Source of the DNA: Siderastrea siderea
Taxonomy: Eukaryota > Cnidaria > Anthozoa > Scleractinia > Rhizangiidae
Assembly (NCBI GenBank): GCA_964030785.1
Contig: OZ034966.1
Location: forward strand, 8,795,152 to 8,859,151
Length of the DNA: 64,000 nucleotides
Direction of reading: 5' to 3'
Of this stretch, positions 34,891-47,614 are shown one piece after another (position 1 is the stretch's first letter; every line of letters begins with the position of its first letter). The position numbers and the translations under genes are program-made. The notes under the pieces were generated by a model that was not told the DNA's origin, did no database searches, and saw only the letters and a list, made by a program, of their open reading frames with translations.

Positions 34891-34894
34891 TAAG

Positions 34895-35805
34895 GATTAA
34901 GAGCGCCTGTCTGTAAAAATCAGACAAAATCAAAATTCCGCGGCAAGGGTGGAAAATTCGATTTCTTTCATATTTTAATGTTAGATAGGTTAGGGTATAA
35001 CTAAAATCACTGGATACTTTTTTTTGGCAAAATATCCTTTTATTTCAAAGAAAAATGCAAATAACGAACTTCCGTTAAAATCGCCATTTGAAGCAGTAAA
35101 TTATGACATCAATTTGAGGCGTTCGCGTGCAAAAACAAATGCCTCTGTCGTCTTTTAAACACTCAATTTTACTTTTGCAATCTTTCAAGAGCTTCAAAAC
35201 TGATTTTGGTAGAAACTGCGTTGTTCTTTGTGTTTGAAATAATTTAATTTTGAAAGTATACATTTCTCATCAGGAAAAGTACTTCGTGAATTAAATTATT
35301 TTTCACCATGTGCTAAACCTTCAAATCGATTCAGCTTCTGGCTGTTGAATTAAGAAAAGATGTTCTCAGGATTGCTGCAAAAATTTCTTTGGGCAAATGA
35401 TTGAGAGCGACGCGAGAGCTTTTCAAAGTTCGTTAAAATGCAGGTTGTTTGACCCTTCTTGGCAACATTCCATTCGCGAGTCACGCACATATTTTAATGT
35501 GTTTCGACCCATATGAGATCGAAAACGTCAAACAGAAAAACAGTTCGAAATGCTCTTACCTCATTTGCTGTAGAGGACAGGTCCAGAGGCCATTTCCGAA
35601 TGATTCTCTCGCCGTTCGACGTATTTTGGTCCTGTTGATGCCATCCAATGAACACCGCCAACTGGGTCAGTGTATTGTGAAACGGTCGGACAGTTCAACA
35701 ACAACTTTTCTTCCAAAACGTTCGACATCTTTCTACACTGTGACATCTTACTCAACGGTTCAGTTGCTGGTCAGTGTTGCTTAGTTGGCAATGCACAAAA
35801 AGGTT
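34895..35805 (-). repeat. Left arm of a 0.9-kb inverted duplication
   Basis: This arm is highly similar to the reverse complement of 38445-39350. It covers a 62-codon frame starting MYTFKIKLFQTQRTTQFLPK (35263-35075, minus) and a frame ending NHSEMASGPVLYSK (35755-35561, minus). Here QYTDPVGGVHWMASTG is reached in one uninterrupted frame. Confidence 0.85.
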
Positions 35806-38444
35806 TTTATCACGGTGCCACATGTCGCCGCTAACGTGGCCAGAGTTCTGTCTAGAGCCGCGTCACGCAATGCAAATCATCGGAATGGACATTTTACTAG
35901 AGGGTAGGGGAAGGGCAAAATCTGCTCTGATTCTTTTTAAACGGCTCAGGGTTCGAGAAATGGGAGGAACTAGTAATGGACCAAAAATACGAAACAAAAT
36001 TAGTGCTACATTTAGGCACCTCAGCTTCCCGTGCCAGAATGCAGAAAAAGTAGTCACCCCTCGGCGTGAGTTGTAGGCATGCAAATAACAATGTTCGAAC
36101 ACGAAAATTAGCCAAAAAGGGTACGTGTACTACCTTAAGTTAAAAGCCTCTTCAAAACGTCGAGTCCAGAACATTAAAATCGTTTTTATCAGGGAAATTT
36201 CGATGTGACTAACTAGTTTGTGCTTATTGTTTTGGCTTAGTGGGGGGACCTCGGACTTCTGTTTTTTTTTCACAAATCGTACATATTTACATACATGAAT
36301 TGCTTCGTTACACAGAAAACGGTTGTTGTTGGTTCCATTTTCTTGTTGTCGGAGTTTGTGGTTACAACACCAGACGAATCAAAAGCTTGAAAACAATTGT
36401 TCCCTTACTTTCATGCACCAAGAATACCCAGGCCCGTAGAAGGGGGAGGGAGGGGGGGGGGGGGGGGGCTCGAGTCCCCAGAAGTTTTGGAAGTTGAAAA
36501 AACATTACAATAAATGAGCCAAAAAATATATAATTAAAACGAATTAATGTGCAACGAATAGTCTTAAATGCTGATGCTAAAAGTTCCTTTTATTATTTTA
36601 CAACCTTTAACAGGGTTTGACATCTGTTGAGTCACTAGCCACCGGGCAAGTGGGCTTCAAAAATCTACTAGCCCACCGCACATCAGTTTCAGTCGCCCAG
36701 GTTCCTTACCAATGTCTTTCTTCACCCATATCACCTTGACCCTGGCAGTATAGCTTTACTGTGAAGGACCTTAATGCCTTTAATAGCTAAGCGACTGCTG
36801 TGTATTTGCTGCAAGCTTTAAGCTCATCATGTTGTTTTAAAACAAGTCTAAGGAACAAAACTATTTTTATCTCACCAATCGAGTGATAAAAGTTACGTAA
36901 ACGTTTACGAGAGTTAGGTAAAACAGGTCCGAGATTCGTAGCTTGGCTGTCAAAATGTTTTAATTTTAACAAACCTTGTAACTTTAAGGGTACTTTTTTA
37001 AAACTGATGCGATAAATCTGGTGGATGTTGCCAACAACTTTGTCGGCGAAAAAGCAAACAGGAAGCAGCTTTTTGGCAAATTGTCAACGACGGATGTCCC
37101 CAAAAAGGTGTCATGTTTGACGAAATCGACACAAACTGTGGCATTGTGAACAGAGTTAGTATCTATGTGCATGAGTGTGTATTTTGAAGGCGGGGGGAAG
37201 GCTTTGACTAGGCCAATTTGCTCGCAGCATTTATTTCAGCCTTGGTGCGGGCCTGATATCACAAGTTACAAGTCAGTTTTTGCAACGAACGCTTGAATAC
37301 AATGACGATATGTCCCAGCCATCGTGCAAAACTTGGAATAGTGTCTAGCAGAAGCTGCAGCACAAAGGGCCGGGTCACGGTAAGGAAGAGGGGAGTGGCC
37401 AAAAAGTGTAAGAGGACTGGGGAAAAAGGGATCTGAAATTATCTTACGCGGGACTGGTTCGCTTGTAAAAGTTGGATCAGGTGAGTTATATATTCGCTTG
37501 TGGTCTATCCGAATTAGCCAGGTTATCGATGGAAGCCTCACTCTTCTCTTCGTCCTCATTAAGGTGTATGTAGAACGTGAAAGAGGTAACAGACGTTTAA
37601 GGGCAAGATGCTTGACGTATTTCTGTTATGATATCCCCATATCCATTATGATAAGTATGCTGGCTGCTGTGAGAGATCTCGCTCACTGGGAACCTGTCTC
37701 AGTAAGATTCGTGAACAGAAATTCAGGAACAGAACCTCATTTTTTGTTACCATGGTTACGTGCCATATTTCACAGTCTTCAAACAGCACTGGCGTGCTGT
37801 TAGAAGCCCCACTCAGTTAGTCAGGACACACTAATGTAGACTAAGTCAAACAGCTGACAAGAGAGCACAGTTAAAAACTTCGATTGCACCCATTTGTTAT
37901 GAAGAGAGAACCCTTCCTGTCCAAAACTCCATCCAACCCTTTAACAGCGAGTTGACTTTCACTCCTGATATAACTGTGCCTTGTACCGGTCCTGTGCCAG
38001 CTGAGAACCAGCAGACTGACACCAATGATCATAGGTAGAATACCCCCTCGTCAATTAACAAAAGGGAGCCCCTTGTAGTTATAGGTTTCCCCGTATTAAA
38101 GTTGGGTCTAGTTAATAAAAGCGCCACCTCTGTTGCACCACTCACCTGTAACCAAGCCTGTAAGCTTGCACGACGGTTGGAATTGCGTTTCAGACTACTA
38201 GGCTAGGGTAGCAAATACAATTTTTAATGGTTGTAACAACACTGGTAATAGGTAAGAAAGACACACAACGCCATTAAAACCACGAATAATCCCTGCAATT
38301 AACACTGTATGTTATTTTACTCCACCCCAAAGGTCTTGCCCTTCCAATACCCCCTAAAATGCCTTTCATACGCATTGCGTGACAAACCAAATACGCACGC
38401 GGCGCCATCCACGTTTGGTCCCAATTTAGCAGTCAAATCTGACA
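35806..38444. other. Spacer between inverted arms, no gene recognised
   Basis: About 2.6 kb with a 17-base G run at 36452-36468 and no convincing exon. If the arms are TIRs this would be the body of a large DNA element, but I see no transposase. Confidence 0.4.
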
Positions 38445-39350
38445 ATGCTTTTGTGCACTGAAAACTGGGCAACACTCGTATTAAATCAACTGAACCGTTG
38501 AGTAAGATGTCACAGTGTAGAAAGATGTCGAACGTTTTGGAAGAAAGGTTGTTGTTGAGCTGTTCGACCGTTTACAATACACTGACCCAGTTGGCGGTGT
38601 TCATTGGATGGCATCAACAGGACCAAAATACGTCGAACGGCAAGAGAATCACTCGGAAATGGCCTCTGGACCTGTCCTCTACAGCAAATGAGGTAAGAGC
38701 ATTTCGAACTGTTTTTCTGTTTGACGTTTTCGATCTCATATGGGTCGAAACACATTAAAATATGTGCGTGACTCGCGAATGGAATGTTGCCAAGAAGGGT
38801 CAAACAACCTGCATTTTAACGAACTTTGAAAAGCTCTCGCGTCGCTCTCAATCATTTGCCCAAAGAAATTTTTGCAGCAATCCTGAGAACATCTTTTCTT
38901 AATTCAACAGCCAGAAGCTGAATCGATTTGAAGGTTTAGCACATGGTGAAAAATAATTTAATTCACGAAGTACTTTTCCTGATGAGAAATGTATACTTTC
39001 AAAATTAAATTATTTCAAACACAAAGAACAACGCAGTTTCTACCAAAATCAGTTTTGAAGCTCTTGAGAGATTGCAAAAGTAAAATTGAGTGTTTAAAAG
39101 ACGACAGAGGCATTTGTTTTTGCACGCGAGCGCCTCAAATTGATGTCATAATTTACTGCTTCAAATGGCGATTTTAACGGAAGTTCGTTATTTGCATTTT
39201 TCTTTGAAATAAAAGGATATTTTGCCAAAAAAAGTATCCAGTGATTTTAGTTATACCCTAACCTATCTAACATTAAAATATGAAAGAAATCGAATTTTCT
39301 ACCCTTGCCGCGTTATGTTTGATTTTTACAGACAAGCGCTCTTAAAAGCA
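38445..39350 (+). repeat. Right arm of the 0.9-kb inverted duplication
   Basis: It mirrors 34895-35805 with scattered substitutions and small indels. The MYTFKIKLFQ frame (38989-39177) is kept with two changes. The other frame is shifted relative to the left arm by a single-base difference near 38572 (GTTTACAATACA against GTTTCACAATACA). Confidence 0.85.
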
Positions 39351-39645
39351 CAAACTTACTTAAGTGATGACGTCTGAGACAGTACACTTGGCAAGAAAGG
39401 TGCAAATAAAAGATGCACTAAGCAATCTAGTGTCAGCGAGGCTTTTAAGTTTTTCAAACACCTGCTTTTTCCCTTATAAGGAAATTGGATGCCTTGTCAA
39501 GTGTGCCTCGACGTTCAGGCGATTTCCCTCCGATGCAAAAAGCATGTCGAAAACTATGAAAAAAAAAAGAAGAAGAAGGAAAAGAAAAACAAATTCAGCA
39601 ATGATTACAAAAGCTGAAAATTTAATAAAACAATTCTTCTACTCC

Positions 39646-39717
39646 CGCTTGTTGGATATGGGTTGATAATAACCAACTCGGTGTGTTATTATCATCTCCG
39701 GCATATCCAACGCACGC
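39646..39717. repeat. Imperfect palindrome
   Basis: GTTGGATATG... pairs with ...CATATCCAAC, and TGATAATAAC with GTTATTATCA, around a short loop. It is a small hairpin element. Confidence 0.55.
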
Positions 39718-40289
39718 TTGTGGAAATGAATTATAAATTACCCCCCGGGGTCGGTACGGGAAATTAGCCAAGTTCAGCAACTGACGGTTAACTCAATAAC
39801 TAGTAACTAAATCCTGATGTTAACCAATCCTTAAAGTCTAAAAGCCTAAAGTAGAGAGCTTTTAAAGTTTTAGGCAAGGCGGTGCAACGGATGCATGTTT
39901 ATCATTTTGACCGTCGATATAACTGACGTATGTAAAGTTGAATATACAGATAGGTATTTTGAAGTCTAAAATTGAAAACACCCTTAACGATTCTTACCTT
40001 GCAAGACTTTAAAGGAGGTATAGTTATTAGAAATGAGCGTTCGGTCAGTCGTTCTCTAAAAGTGAGCGGGTTTAAAACCAGCGAGTGATGCTTTTTTAGA
40101 ATTTGTCAATATTTTGAATTTTCGTGCGCTGGCAATTTCCTCTACTTTTGCGGTTAAACATACATGTTTGCAAAATTTTCAATATCTTCGTTTTATCTGC
40201 AAATATTATTCCGGAATAAAAGAACAATTCTGGTTAGGATTCACATGTTTTTTTTAACTGTCAATGATTTTCCTTGTTCGTAGTTAACT

Positions 40290-40965
40290 GAGGGTGCGTT
40301 TCTTTGGGAAAATCCAAATCCGGATTCTTGTATCCAAAAACGGATTTTGCGTTTCTTTACCTATATCCGAAAATGGATTAATCACGGATTAGTGATCTGA
40401 AGAATCCACACTCCGAGTGGATACATCAGATCAAATCTAAATCCGGATTTTTAGGATTCATGATCCGTGCGTTTCTTTGGGGGACGGATCCGAAAATAGT
40501 ACATCTGTCAAGCGGTCTTCCATGCAAATTTACTGGTCTCGCCATATTTTCTCTCGAACATTCGATCGAGAAAAAGAAAATTCAGGTGATTATTCCGTTC
40601 CGTATATTTGAAAAGTTTTCTCCAAAAGAACAGACAGAAGCATTGACACGTCAGGATAACTTCATTGGTGTACCATTTCTGTAATTCAGGGACCAGATTT
40701 TGCTAATTGTGGACGCAAATAGCGAGTTCACTTGAACTTCTGGCAGATACTGTCCTTGTTTATAAATTATTTGTATTCCATTCTAGTTGAATTCTAGGGC
40801 AGTACGAGAGAAATATCGTTCTGATATATATATTGCGTGCCTCCAGCCTGTCTTGTCATGACAAAATAATCCTTTTTCGGATTTTGCGTTTCTTTGGCGT
40901 CGAAGAATCCATATGATCTGGGATCACAAATCCGTTTTCGGATTCTCCCAAAGAAACACACTCTC
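40290..40965. mobile_element. About 676-bp MITE with GCGTTTCTTTGGG ends
   Basis: GAGGGTGCGTTTCTTTGGGA at the left is mirrored by TCCCAAAGAAACACACTCTC at the right. The motif GCGTTTCTTT recurs inside at about 40346, 40469 and 40887, together with many CGGATT/AATCCG words, so the subterminal regions are repetitive. The inner frames show no transposase. Confidence 0.7.
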
Positions 40966-41599
40966 AATGTTATACGCAGTTCATAATTCTCGTTGACACA
41001 AGCCTAGTTGGTGTATCTACCATTACCCGACTGATAATGTATACAGACTCATGGCCGGTATAGCAAGTTTTCTACTCTGAAATAGTCAATATTCATCTTC
41101 TCCTGTAATTTATAATTAAGAAGGTTTATTGTGAGAATATTTTGTAACATTTATTTGAGAAATGTTTCCTTTTCCTAGTATTTCATTTAATTTTTACAAA
41201 CGACCTCAAAATTTTTTCTTAGATGGATTGCTCGAAATAGAATGCTTTTGTAGTTCAGTATCTACATCGATTCCTTAAAATTCAAGTTGGTAAAATTGTC
41301 TGAGTTGATTCTGTGTCTAGTTTGTTTCCTTTGTTGAATAAATATATGATATAAATATTTTTTTTTAATTAAGGAGAAAGTGCCATGACTTAAGTGTTTT
41401 ACCTTGCTTGGCTGTGAAATTATTTATTCGTCTGTTCCCTTACAAATTGCTATTTACCTAACTGAATTTGTGAGTTTGCTCTCCTTTATCATCATGCCAA
41501 TTTAAAAGATAGGAAATTTGCAGCTCGTTTGTAGTTAGCGAACAGACTACGGACTGAATTAAGATAACCATTTTTTATGAATCCAAACTGGTGTGAAGT

Positions 41600-41880
41600 T
41601 AGCATTTCTAGCTTCGTATATCAAACAAATTATTGCAACCTTGTACAACACAGGGAAAGAAATTGGTGTTGCCTAACTAAACTTCAGTTACCAGTCATTT
41701 AGCCACGGCAAAAATCGCCGAAATTAAAAGAACTGGTTATAACACGGTTAAAACCTCTTTCAAATTGCTCATTTGAAGTTCTCGAGCTGTCTCTGACGTC
41801 ACTTCCGCTGGCCAGCCTCGCTTTGCTTTTGGAACTTCGGAACATACAAACTTAATGGTAGCCCGCCTTACTGGTTTGTG
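41600..41880. repeat. Diverged copy of the 47.04-47.61 kb segment
   Basis: TATATCAAACAAATTATT, then GTCATTTAGCCAC, then TTGCTC(A/G)TTT(G/C)AAGTT, then GAGTTGTCTCTGACG-like and GAAC(A/T)TACAAA words occur in the same order at 47.04-47.61 kb, with insertions in the second copy. It is promoter-like, upstream of a possible first exon in the other copy. Confidence 0.5.
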
Positions 41881-42734
41881 CTGAGTCCGTAGCCAACACC
41901 GACAGCAAAACGTTGACTGTACTAGAATTATTTCTACAATTAAGACCATCGATGGGCAGTTGATGGACAAAAAAAATCTCGTTATACTAGATACCGCTTA
42001 CGGCAAGATGAATTCCTGACTGTGTTGATCTAAATACGTTATACTGCCTAGTACCTAGACACTTCTGAGGTTCTTGACACTAGAGCGAAGGCCTAGGGGA
42101 AGGCTTCACATAGATCGCAGGGCACCAAGGGAAGATATGACCTCTGCGTCTCGTCAAAATCCCGCGTAGAAAAAGAAGCGCCTGGGTCGAGACAGTGAAT
42201 TTCTAGCTTTAGTCAACAAAGGAGACTTTTGTCTGATTGGTTAATCATTTTCCTAGTACCCAGATTCCTGAAACGTGCGCGCCAGTGAAATAAACAAAGA
42301 TGGCGGCCTGAGTAAAAGACGTAGTTTTCATTGCTTGATCACTTTATTCTTAACCTTTTTGGTACATATGGCAATTCCAGGCGCTTTTCTAACTTCTCGG
42401 TGGCGTAAAGAAATTGGTTTAAGGTATTTTAAAGCGGAAAACGAGTGTTTAGCACGGGCTTTTGCATTTGTGCACGTGAGCAGGAAACTTTTTCCTTCAC
42501 ACCGCAAGAAAATATATGGTTCCATGAAGTGAGGGAGACAAGATTAGATGTCATAATAAAAACAGGAGGGATTCAAAGACTGAGAGGACAGGGATATTCG
42601 AAGTCTTACAGCTGCCGTTTTTACCGAAGCAGGTAAGCTATCCTACTCACAATTTTAATAATTAGTGTTCGCTTGCAAGCTTTTGTTAGCTTTTCACTAC
42701 ACATCAATCGATCAGTGAACTTTCCTTGTTTGAA

Positions 42735-42780
42735 GGGACCGTGGCGGTCACTCAGCAGGGGACCGTGGCGGTCACTCAGC
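42735..42780. repeat. 23-bp tandem dimer
   Basis: GGGACCGTGGCGGTCACTCA followed by GC(A/G) is present twice with no gap. Confidence 0.85.
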
Positions 42781-43014
42781 GGTCAAGTAATCTCAGAGTC
42801 AAAGAGGTGCAAAAAACCATGAAACTACTTTAGAAGACCTGCAGTTAATCACTAGTTGATTAACAATGCAGGCAAACGGGAATTATCTCAGCTAAAATAA
42901 CATTAAAATAAACTTGTACAATATCATTTCAGTTCACACTTTCAGCTAATAAAATTTACAAGGACCCCGCTCGGTTTTCTGTTTGATCTTCATTTAGAAG
43001 TTTTTTCATTCTGT

Positions 43015-43380
43015 AGTCATATAATAATAAATAATAATAAAAACAATCTTTAAAGAGGAAGCGCCCGTCACGTAAATACGTGGTTTTCAGGGAGGTCCTC
43101 CATAAAATAAAAAGTATTAAAATCTAAAATAAGAAATACAAATATCGCAGATCTAAAATATAAAATATACAATGATTAAAACTACTAAAACTACCTACTG
43201 TCCTAAAAAACTAATTACAAATAATTATCTATTAACAATACATCGTACATCTAAAAAAACATTTATTTTTCGTCTAAAAATGTTTATCCATCAAGAATCT
43301 TGTAAGGTTTTTCTTAAAAATTGTGCATCCGATGGACTGTTTAGGTTTTTTCATAACGACCCAAAAGGCCATTTGTGAAA
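43015..43380 (-). mobile_element. Probable non-LTR retrotransposon 3' UTR with ATT-type tail
   Basis: Read on the minus strand, ACGTATTTACGTGACGGGCG, then CTTCCTCTTTAAAGATTG, ends in a TTATTATTATTTATTATT tail at about 43020-43045. The upstream part is AT-rich with no recognisable RT. The call rests on the tail and its general style. Confidence 0.4.
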
Positions 43381-44539
43381 GTGGAAATGCAAAATTATTT
43401 TGCTTGAAGAATTTTAAGGACATAAAGAGAACATTTGATGTTTACAAACATTGACTTTTTGGCCATTAAAATTTGTAAAGCAAGAGTCTTGTCTCATTAG
43501 CCAATGGGCCTCTTGTTGCCTTATTTACACCAAAGGATTCCTTGTTGGAATTAACTCAGTTTTGTATGATTTCATTTGTGTTTGTCACCAGTAAAGTGTT
43601 TTTCCCGTCAATTTTTGCCTTGCATAATCTAAAACTACCTTAGTTTTTTGACAGAAACTGGTGGTTATGTTGTATAATTTTATTCAGGGCAGTAGAATCC
43701 TGGTATTAGTTCTAAATGAAGTGGTCTGCGAGCATCTAAAAATCAGTATCTTAATTCACACGCTCACACACAACATGAAGCATCAAAAAGCAACTCAACC
43801 GTTACTTCGCACCTCACTTATGAATCGATTAATATTAATAACTTTATCCCAGGAAAGTCTTGCTTTATCTTGATTGGACAATTATGATGCATAATTATGC
43901 TTTAACACTATAAGGGCTCCTATTGATAGTAAATGCCTTGACTTCTGAAAGAGCTACCCTTTAAAATTTTAAATAAAGGAGTCTAATTTTAATGGCAACA
44001 GGAAGCCTTAGGTTATGTACACAGTTAGCACCTATCATAGTTTTCCACCAGTCTTACCAGTCTTGAAACCTTTTCTTTCAGGAGGAGATTTTAAAGAAGA
44101 CCAGCACCCAGTAACCTTGAATATAAGTTCATGAGCTTATGTTTGGGTTGTTGATTTATATTCTTAGAAAACGTTTGTGAACCAAAGGATTTTCACAAAG
44201 TTGTTGTCTTGTCAGTAAGTTTTCAAGAAGCTGACTCCACAAAATACATTGCAAGTGGTTAGAAATGGCAAGTAAACCTTGGCAACTCTTAACTTTAACT
44301 TGTAACTTTGTCCTTGTTGTCCTCCTAAGTTTGCTAAAGGAAATAAAGGAACTTGCCTCGTCTTATGGTCATCCAAAACAACTAGTCCTCTGAGGGGTCA
44401 AAATTGATTTTGGGTCCATAACATTTCATTGCCCTCCCCCTGCTCCTTTAGAAAACTGACGAGTCCCTAACTGGTCCCACATACTCTAGGTTTTCATTTT
44501 AGCAGATTAGGAGTTTAACGAAATGGAAGACCATGGCAG

Positions 44540-44620
44540 CTGTGTGTGCAACTTAGGCAACTGCAAAAAAAGTCTAAAAAAATACAGGCTTGGTTGGGAT
44601 ATACATGTAAACCCAATGGG
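44540..44620 (-). mobile_element. 3' half of an interrupted SINE
   Basis: GCAACTTAGGCAACTGC, then AAAATACAGGCTTGG, match the tail of the intact SINE at 48.5 kb (GCAACTTATGCAGTTGC, then AAAATCAGGCTTGC). The matching head of this copy is at 44913-44990, on the far side of an inserted plus-strand SINE. Confidence 0.65.
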
Positions 44621-44912
44621 GGAGCAGGGATGGTGCAGTGGTGAGAGCACTTGCCTTCCACCAGTGTGGCCCGGGTTCGATTCCCGGTCCCGGTGTCATA
44701 ATTTATGTGGGTTGAGGTTGTTGTTGGTTCTCGTCCTTGCTTCAAGGGTTTTCTCCGGGTACTCCGGTTTTCCTCCCTCCATAAAAACCAACATTTCCAA
44801 ATTCCAATTCGACCTGGACGTTTCGTAGGGCCATAAGGGAGACTACAGTTTGACTGTAATTATGCACCCTACTGAAATAAAGTGTTTATTTAGTTATTTA
44901 TTTATTTATTTA
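44621..44912 (+). mobile_element. tRNA-headed SINE with conserved central domain and TTTA tail
   Basis: A box TGGTGCAGTGG (44631-44641) and perfect B box GGTTCGATTCC (44674-44684). The centre has TTCTCCGGGTACTCCGGTTT followed by TCCTCCCTCC, which resembles the conserved domain of the animal MetaSINE superfamily (from memory). The 3' end is (TTTA)n up to 44911. It is well preserved and inserted in another SINE. Confidence 0.8.
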
Positions 44913-44990
44913 TGATTAGCAGTGCAGCACTCTTACCAACTGAGCTATCAAGCCAGCTTGGAGTTGTTGGTCTTTGTGTGAATTCAGACA
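44913..44990 (-). mobile_element. 5' head of the interrupted SINE
   Basis: On the minus strand GGCTTGATAGCTCAGTTGGT, then AAGAGTGCTGCACTGC, is the tRNA-like head with A box TAGCTCAGTTGG. The B box has been separated from it or lost at the insertion point. Confidence 0.65.
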
Positions 44991-47039
44991 TATTCCCAAG
45001 AAAGACAAACCAAAATCATGTGCATGTATTCTTTTTCATACTGAGAGTTCATGTTACAAACATAGTTATTAGTATTTTAGGTAAGAAAAGAAAGAGCGGC
45101 TTTTCTACAATTTTAGTGATCTTCTAGATAGGTTATGTGTTTTTTTTTTAAATAAAAGAGAACCAAATGTTTCATTACTTCAAGCACAGGTAAATTTTAC
45201 AGTGTAAATTAAACACAAAAGAACTGTTACTGGTTATTTTGCTGGGTTTTAAAGGTAAATTATTTTTTAATTATGTTCCTTTTAACAGTCAAGAAAAGTA
45301 AAGAGTAGGTCAAATAATTTATTTGTTCTTTCTAGATCTGTGTGTGCTGCTTTTCAAACATGATATTTTCTATTTTTAGTAGATGCTATGTGTACATTTT
45401 ATGTCTGGAATTAAACTTTTCTAATTGGAAATGTATTTATATGAATCTTGTTTAGTATTAAACACAGTGTACAATCATTAAAATTAATACAACTCACAAT
45501 GTACTTTAAGCTTAACATGTAAAGAGCAAATTGGACACATTATGAATAGGTCTGTTTAAAAGACATGGAGGTGAAATTTCTATGTATTGTTCCTTAATAA
45601 ACTTTAAACAGTTCCTAGAACATCACTAATTGGGTAGTTTTCTTCAGTATTATAACTAATTCGTAGGTTTTTGGTGAAGTACCGATCACTTTAAGTTTAA
45701 ATTTCTCATTCCGCGTGCTTTTATTGATAACAGCTGCAGCTCTTGTCCTTGTTTCTTTCATCTCACGGAACTTATTTTGATGTTCTTGTAGCCTCACTTT
45801 CCCCGTTCCTTTCCGCGCGCCTTGCCACCTTAAAGTTAACACTGTTTAGCCTAACTTATTCTTACCTTATTATTCTATTCTCGGTTGAAAGCGATCGCTG
45901 TACCAAGCCCTATTGTAGGATATATAGCCCAAACAACACCTATCTGGCGACAAGATTCTAGTTATTTTTTCACAGTTTTCTGCTGGCGCGTCATCTTGTT
46001 GGGTTTCCTTTTTACAAATCGTGGCAATACAATTAAAAAAACCCTGATAAGAATCGATATTTCATACTGTTTCATGGCTGGAGTTTTTAGAAATCAAAGT
46101 AGCCAAATGAATGAACGAAACAAGGTAGACTGAGGTGCGACCGTAGCTTAATTTTCATCGTATGTCGTTGACAGTGATACACACCTTGACGACTCCCTGT
46201 TGAGCCCTGCCACTTTTATCAATATCTTTTCTTGAAAAGTCGCTTCCTTAATTAATAAACTGTTACCAGTAAAAGGGATTTCGTGTACCAAAACCCACGA
46301 CAAAAGTCTCGGATACTTGAAGCAAAATATTTGTTTGGAATAAAATTGAGCTTTTTTATTGCAGTTGCGCTGTTAACTGCTTGCGTCTGGGCACAATATT
46401 TTCGCTTAAGCAGCAAAAATCATATAATTCCTTTATCATATCGATTTTTACTTTTGCCTCGGCTATATGTTCCGTTTTTTTATCGTCAGAAATCATTCAC
46501 AACCCCAAAACATGTAGTTTACGAGGCGGACGCCACTTTTTACCTCCCTCTTGTCAATGAATTTGTCTTTCTGCCCCTTTCAAGCACAAATTATCCTTCA
46601 ATGCGACAAACATTACGCATTTCCATTCACGTCCAACTTACTTTATTGTTAAACAGTACTTGGTCTTGCGTTGAAGTCTGTTATGACGATGAAGAACAAA
46701 GACAGGAAGGCAATACTTTCGTCTGCTTATCACGAGTTTTCAATTCACCGTCGCCTTTTTTGACTCGTCTCATTTCTCAGATTTGCAATCCCTTGCTGCG
46801 ATTTTCCTCATGATGAATTATCTTGACGGAAAAGCTGAGATGATGACCTAAATTTGGAAGTTATTCAACAACTATACATTCTTACAGCGTCCTTTGCCCC
46901 AGAACACAGGATAAACATTCAATGAAATCAAAGCTGTCAGCACGACCGCCGCCATCTCCTCTTTTCCCGCGTTTGGAATGAAATTCAAGGCATTTCAAAT
47001 AGAATTGTGCGCATGCGCGACATTAGTCTCCTTTGTTGC

Positions 47040-47610
47040 TTTAGTCTGTTTAGTTAGTATATCAAACAAATTATTACAACATTGTACAAGATATTTAGAA
47101 TCTGGTATTGCCCAACCGAATTTCAGCTGTGGGTCATTTAGCCACAGCTTTCAGGAACACAGGCAAAATCACCGAAATAAGCTGCTTAAAACCATAGTTC
47201 ATAAAAGAATCTGGTTATGAAGCTCAGCGAAGTCCTTTGTTTTATGTTTTTGTTATCGTTTTTAGCCTTGATCGTGCACAAATAACAATAGGTTTTGAAT
47301 TTTACATGAGCAACTAACCAATAAAAATGTCACAGCTAAGTTATTCAGTTATAGTGTGCGAACGTAAAACAAAAGATTGCGCACGGTCGTAGTTCTTTCA
47401 ACATAAACTGCAGCATCTTTGTTATGGCCTTTGAAACTTGCAAGGTTTCATAACCAGTCCCTCGAGTAACTATGTTAAAACACGGTCACGAAAATCTCTT
47501 GCAAATTGCTCGTTTCAAGTTTCCGAGTTGTCTCTGACGCAAGGTGTCTCTGGCGTTACTTCTGCTGGCAAACTTTGCTTCGCGTTTGTGAACTTCCGAA
47601 CATACAAAGT
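47040..47610 (+). repeat. Diverged copy of the 41.6-kb segment, promoter-like
   Basis: Shares ordered words with 41600-41880 and has an extra insertion at about 47250-47450. It ends right before the ATGGCGGCC of the candidate exon at 47615. Confidence 0.45.
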
Positions 47611-47614
47611 CAAA

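Noticed and set aside
44621..44700. Functional tRNA gene
   Set aside because: The A and B boxes are good, but the head lacks a paired acceptor stem and continues into a SINE body and tail. The same holds for the heads at 3.8, 5.9, 48.6 and 52.7 kb.
45615..45842. 75-codon basic frame on the minus strand (QEHQNKFREMKETRTRAAAV)
   Set aside because: The composition looks somewhat protein-like, but I found no acceptor, partner exon or family match, so I did not annotate it.
46283..46813. 176-codon plus-strand frame with a hydrophobic segment
   Set aside because: It starts at GTG, not ATG, has no recognised domain, and lies in AT-rich DNA where such frames occur by chance. I could not exclude an exon.
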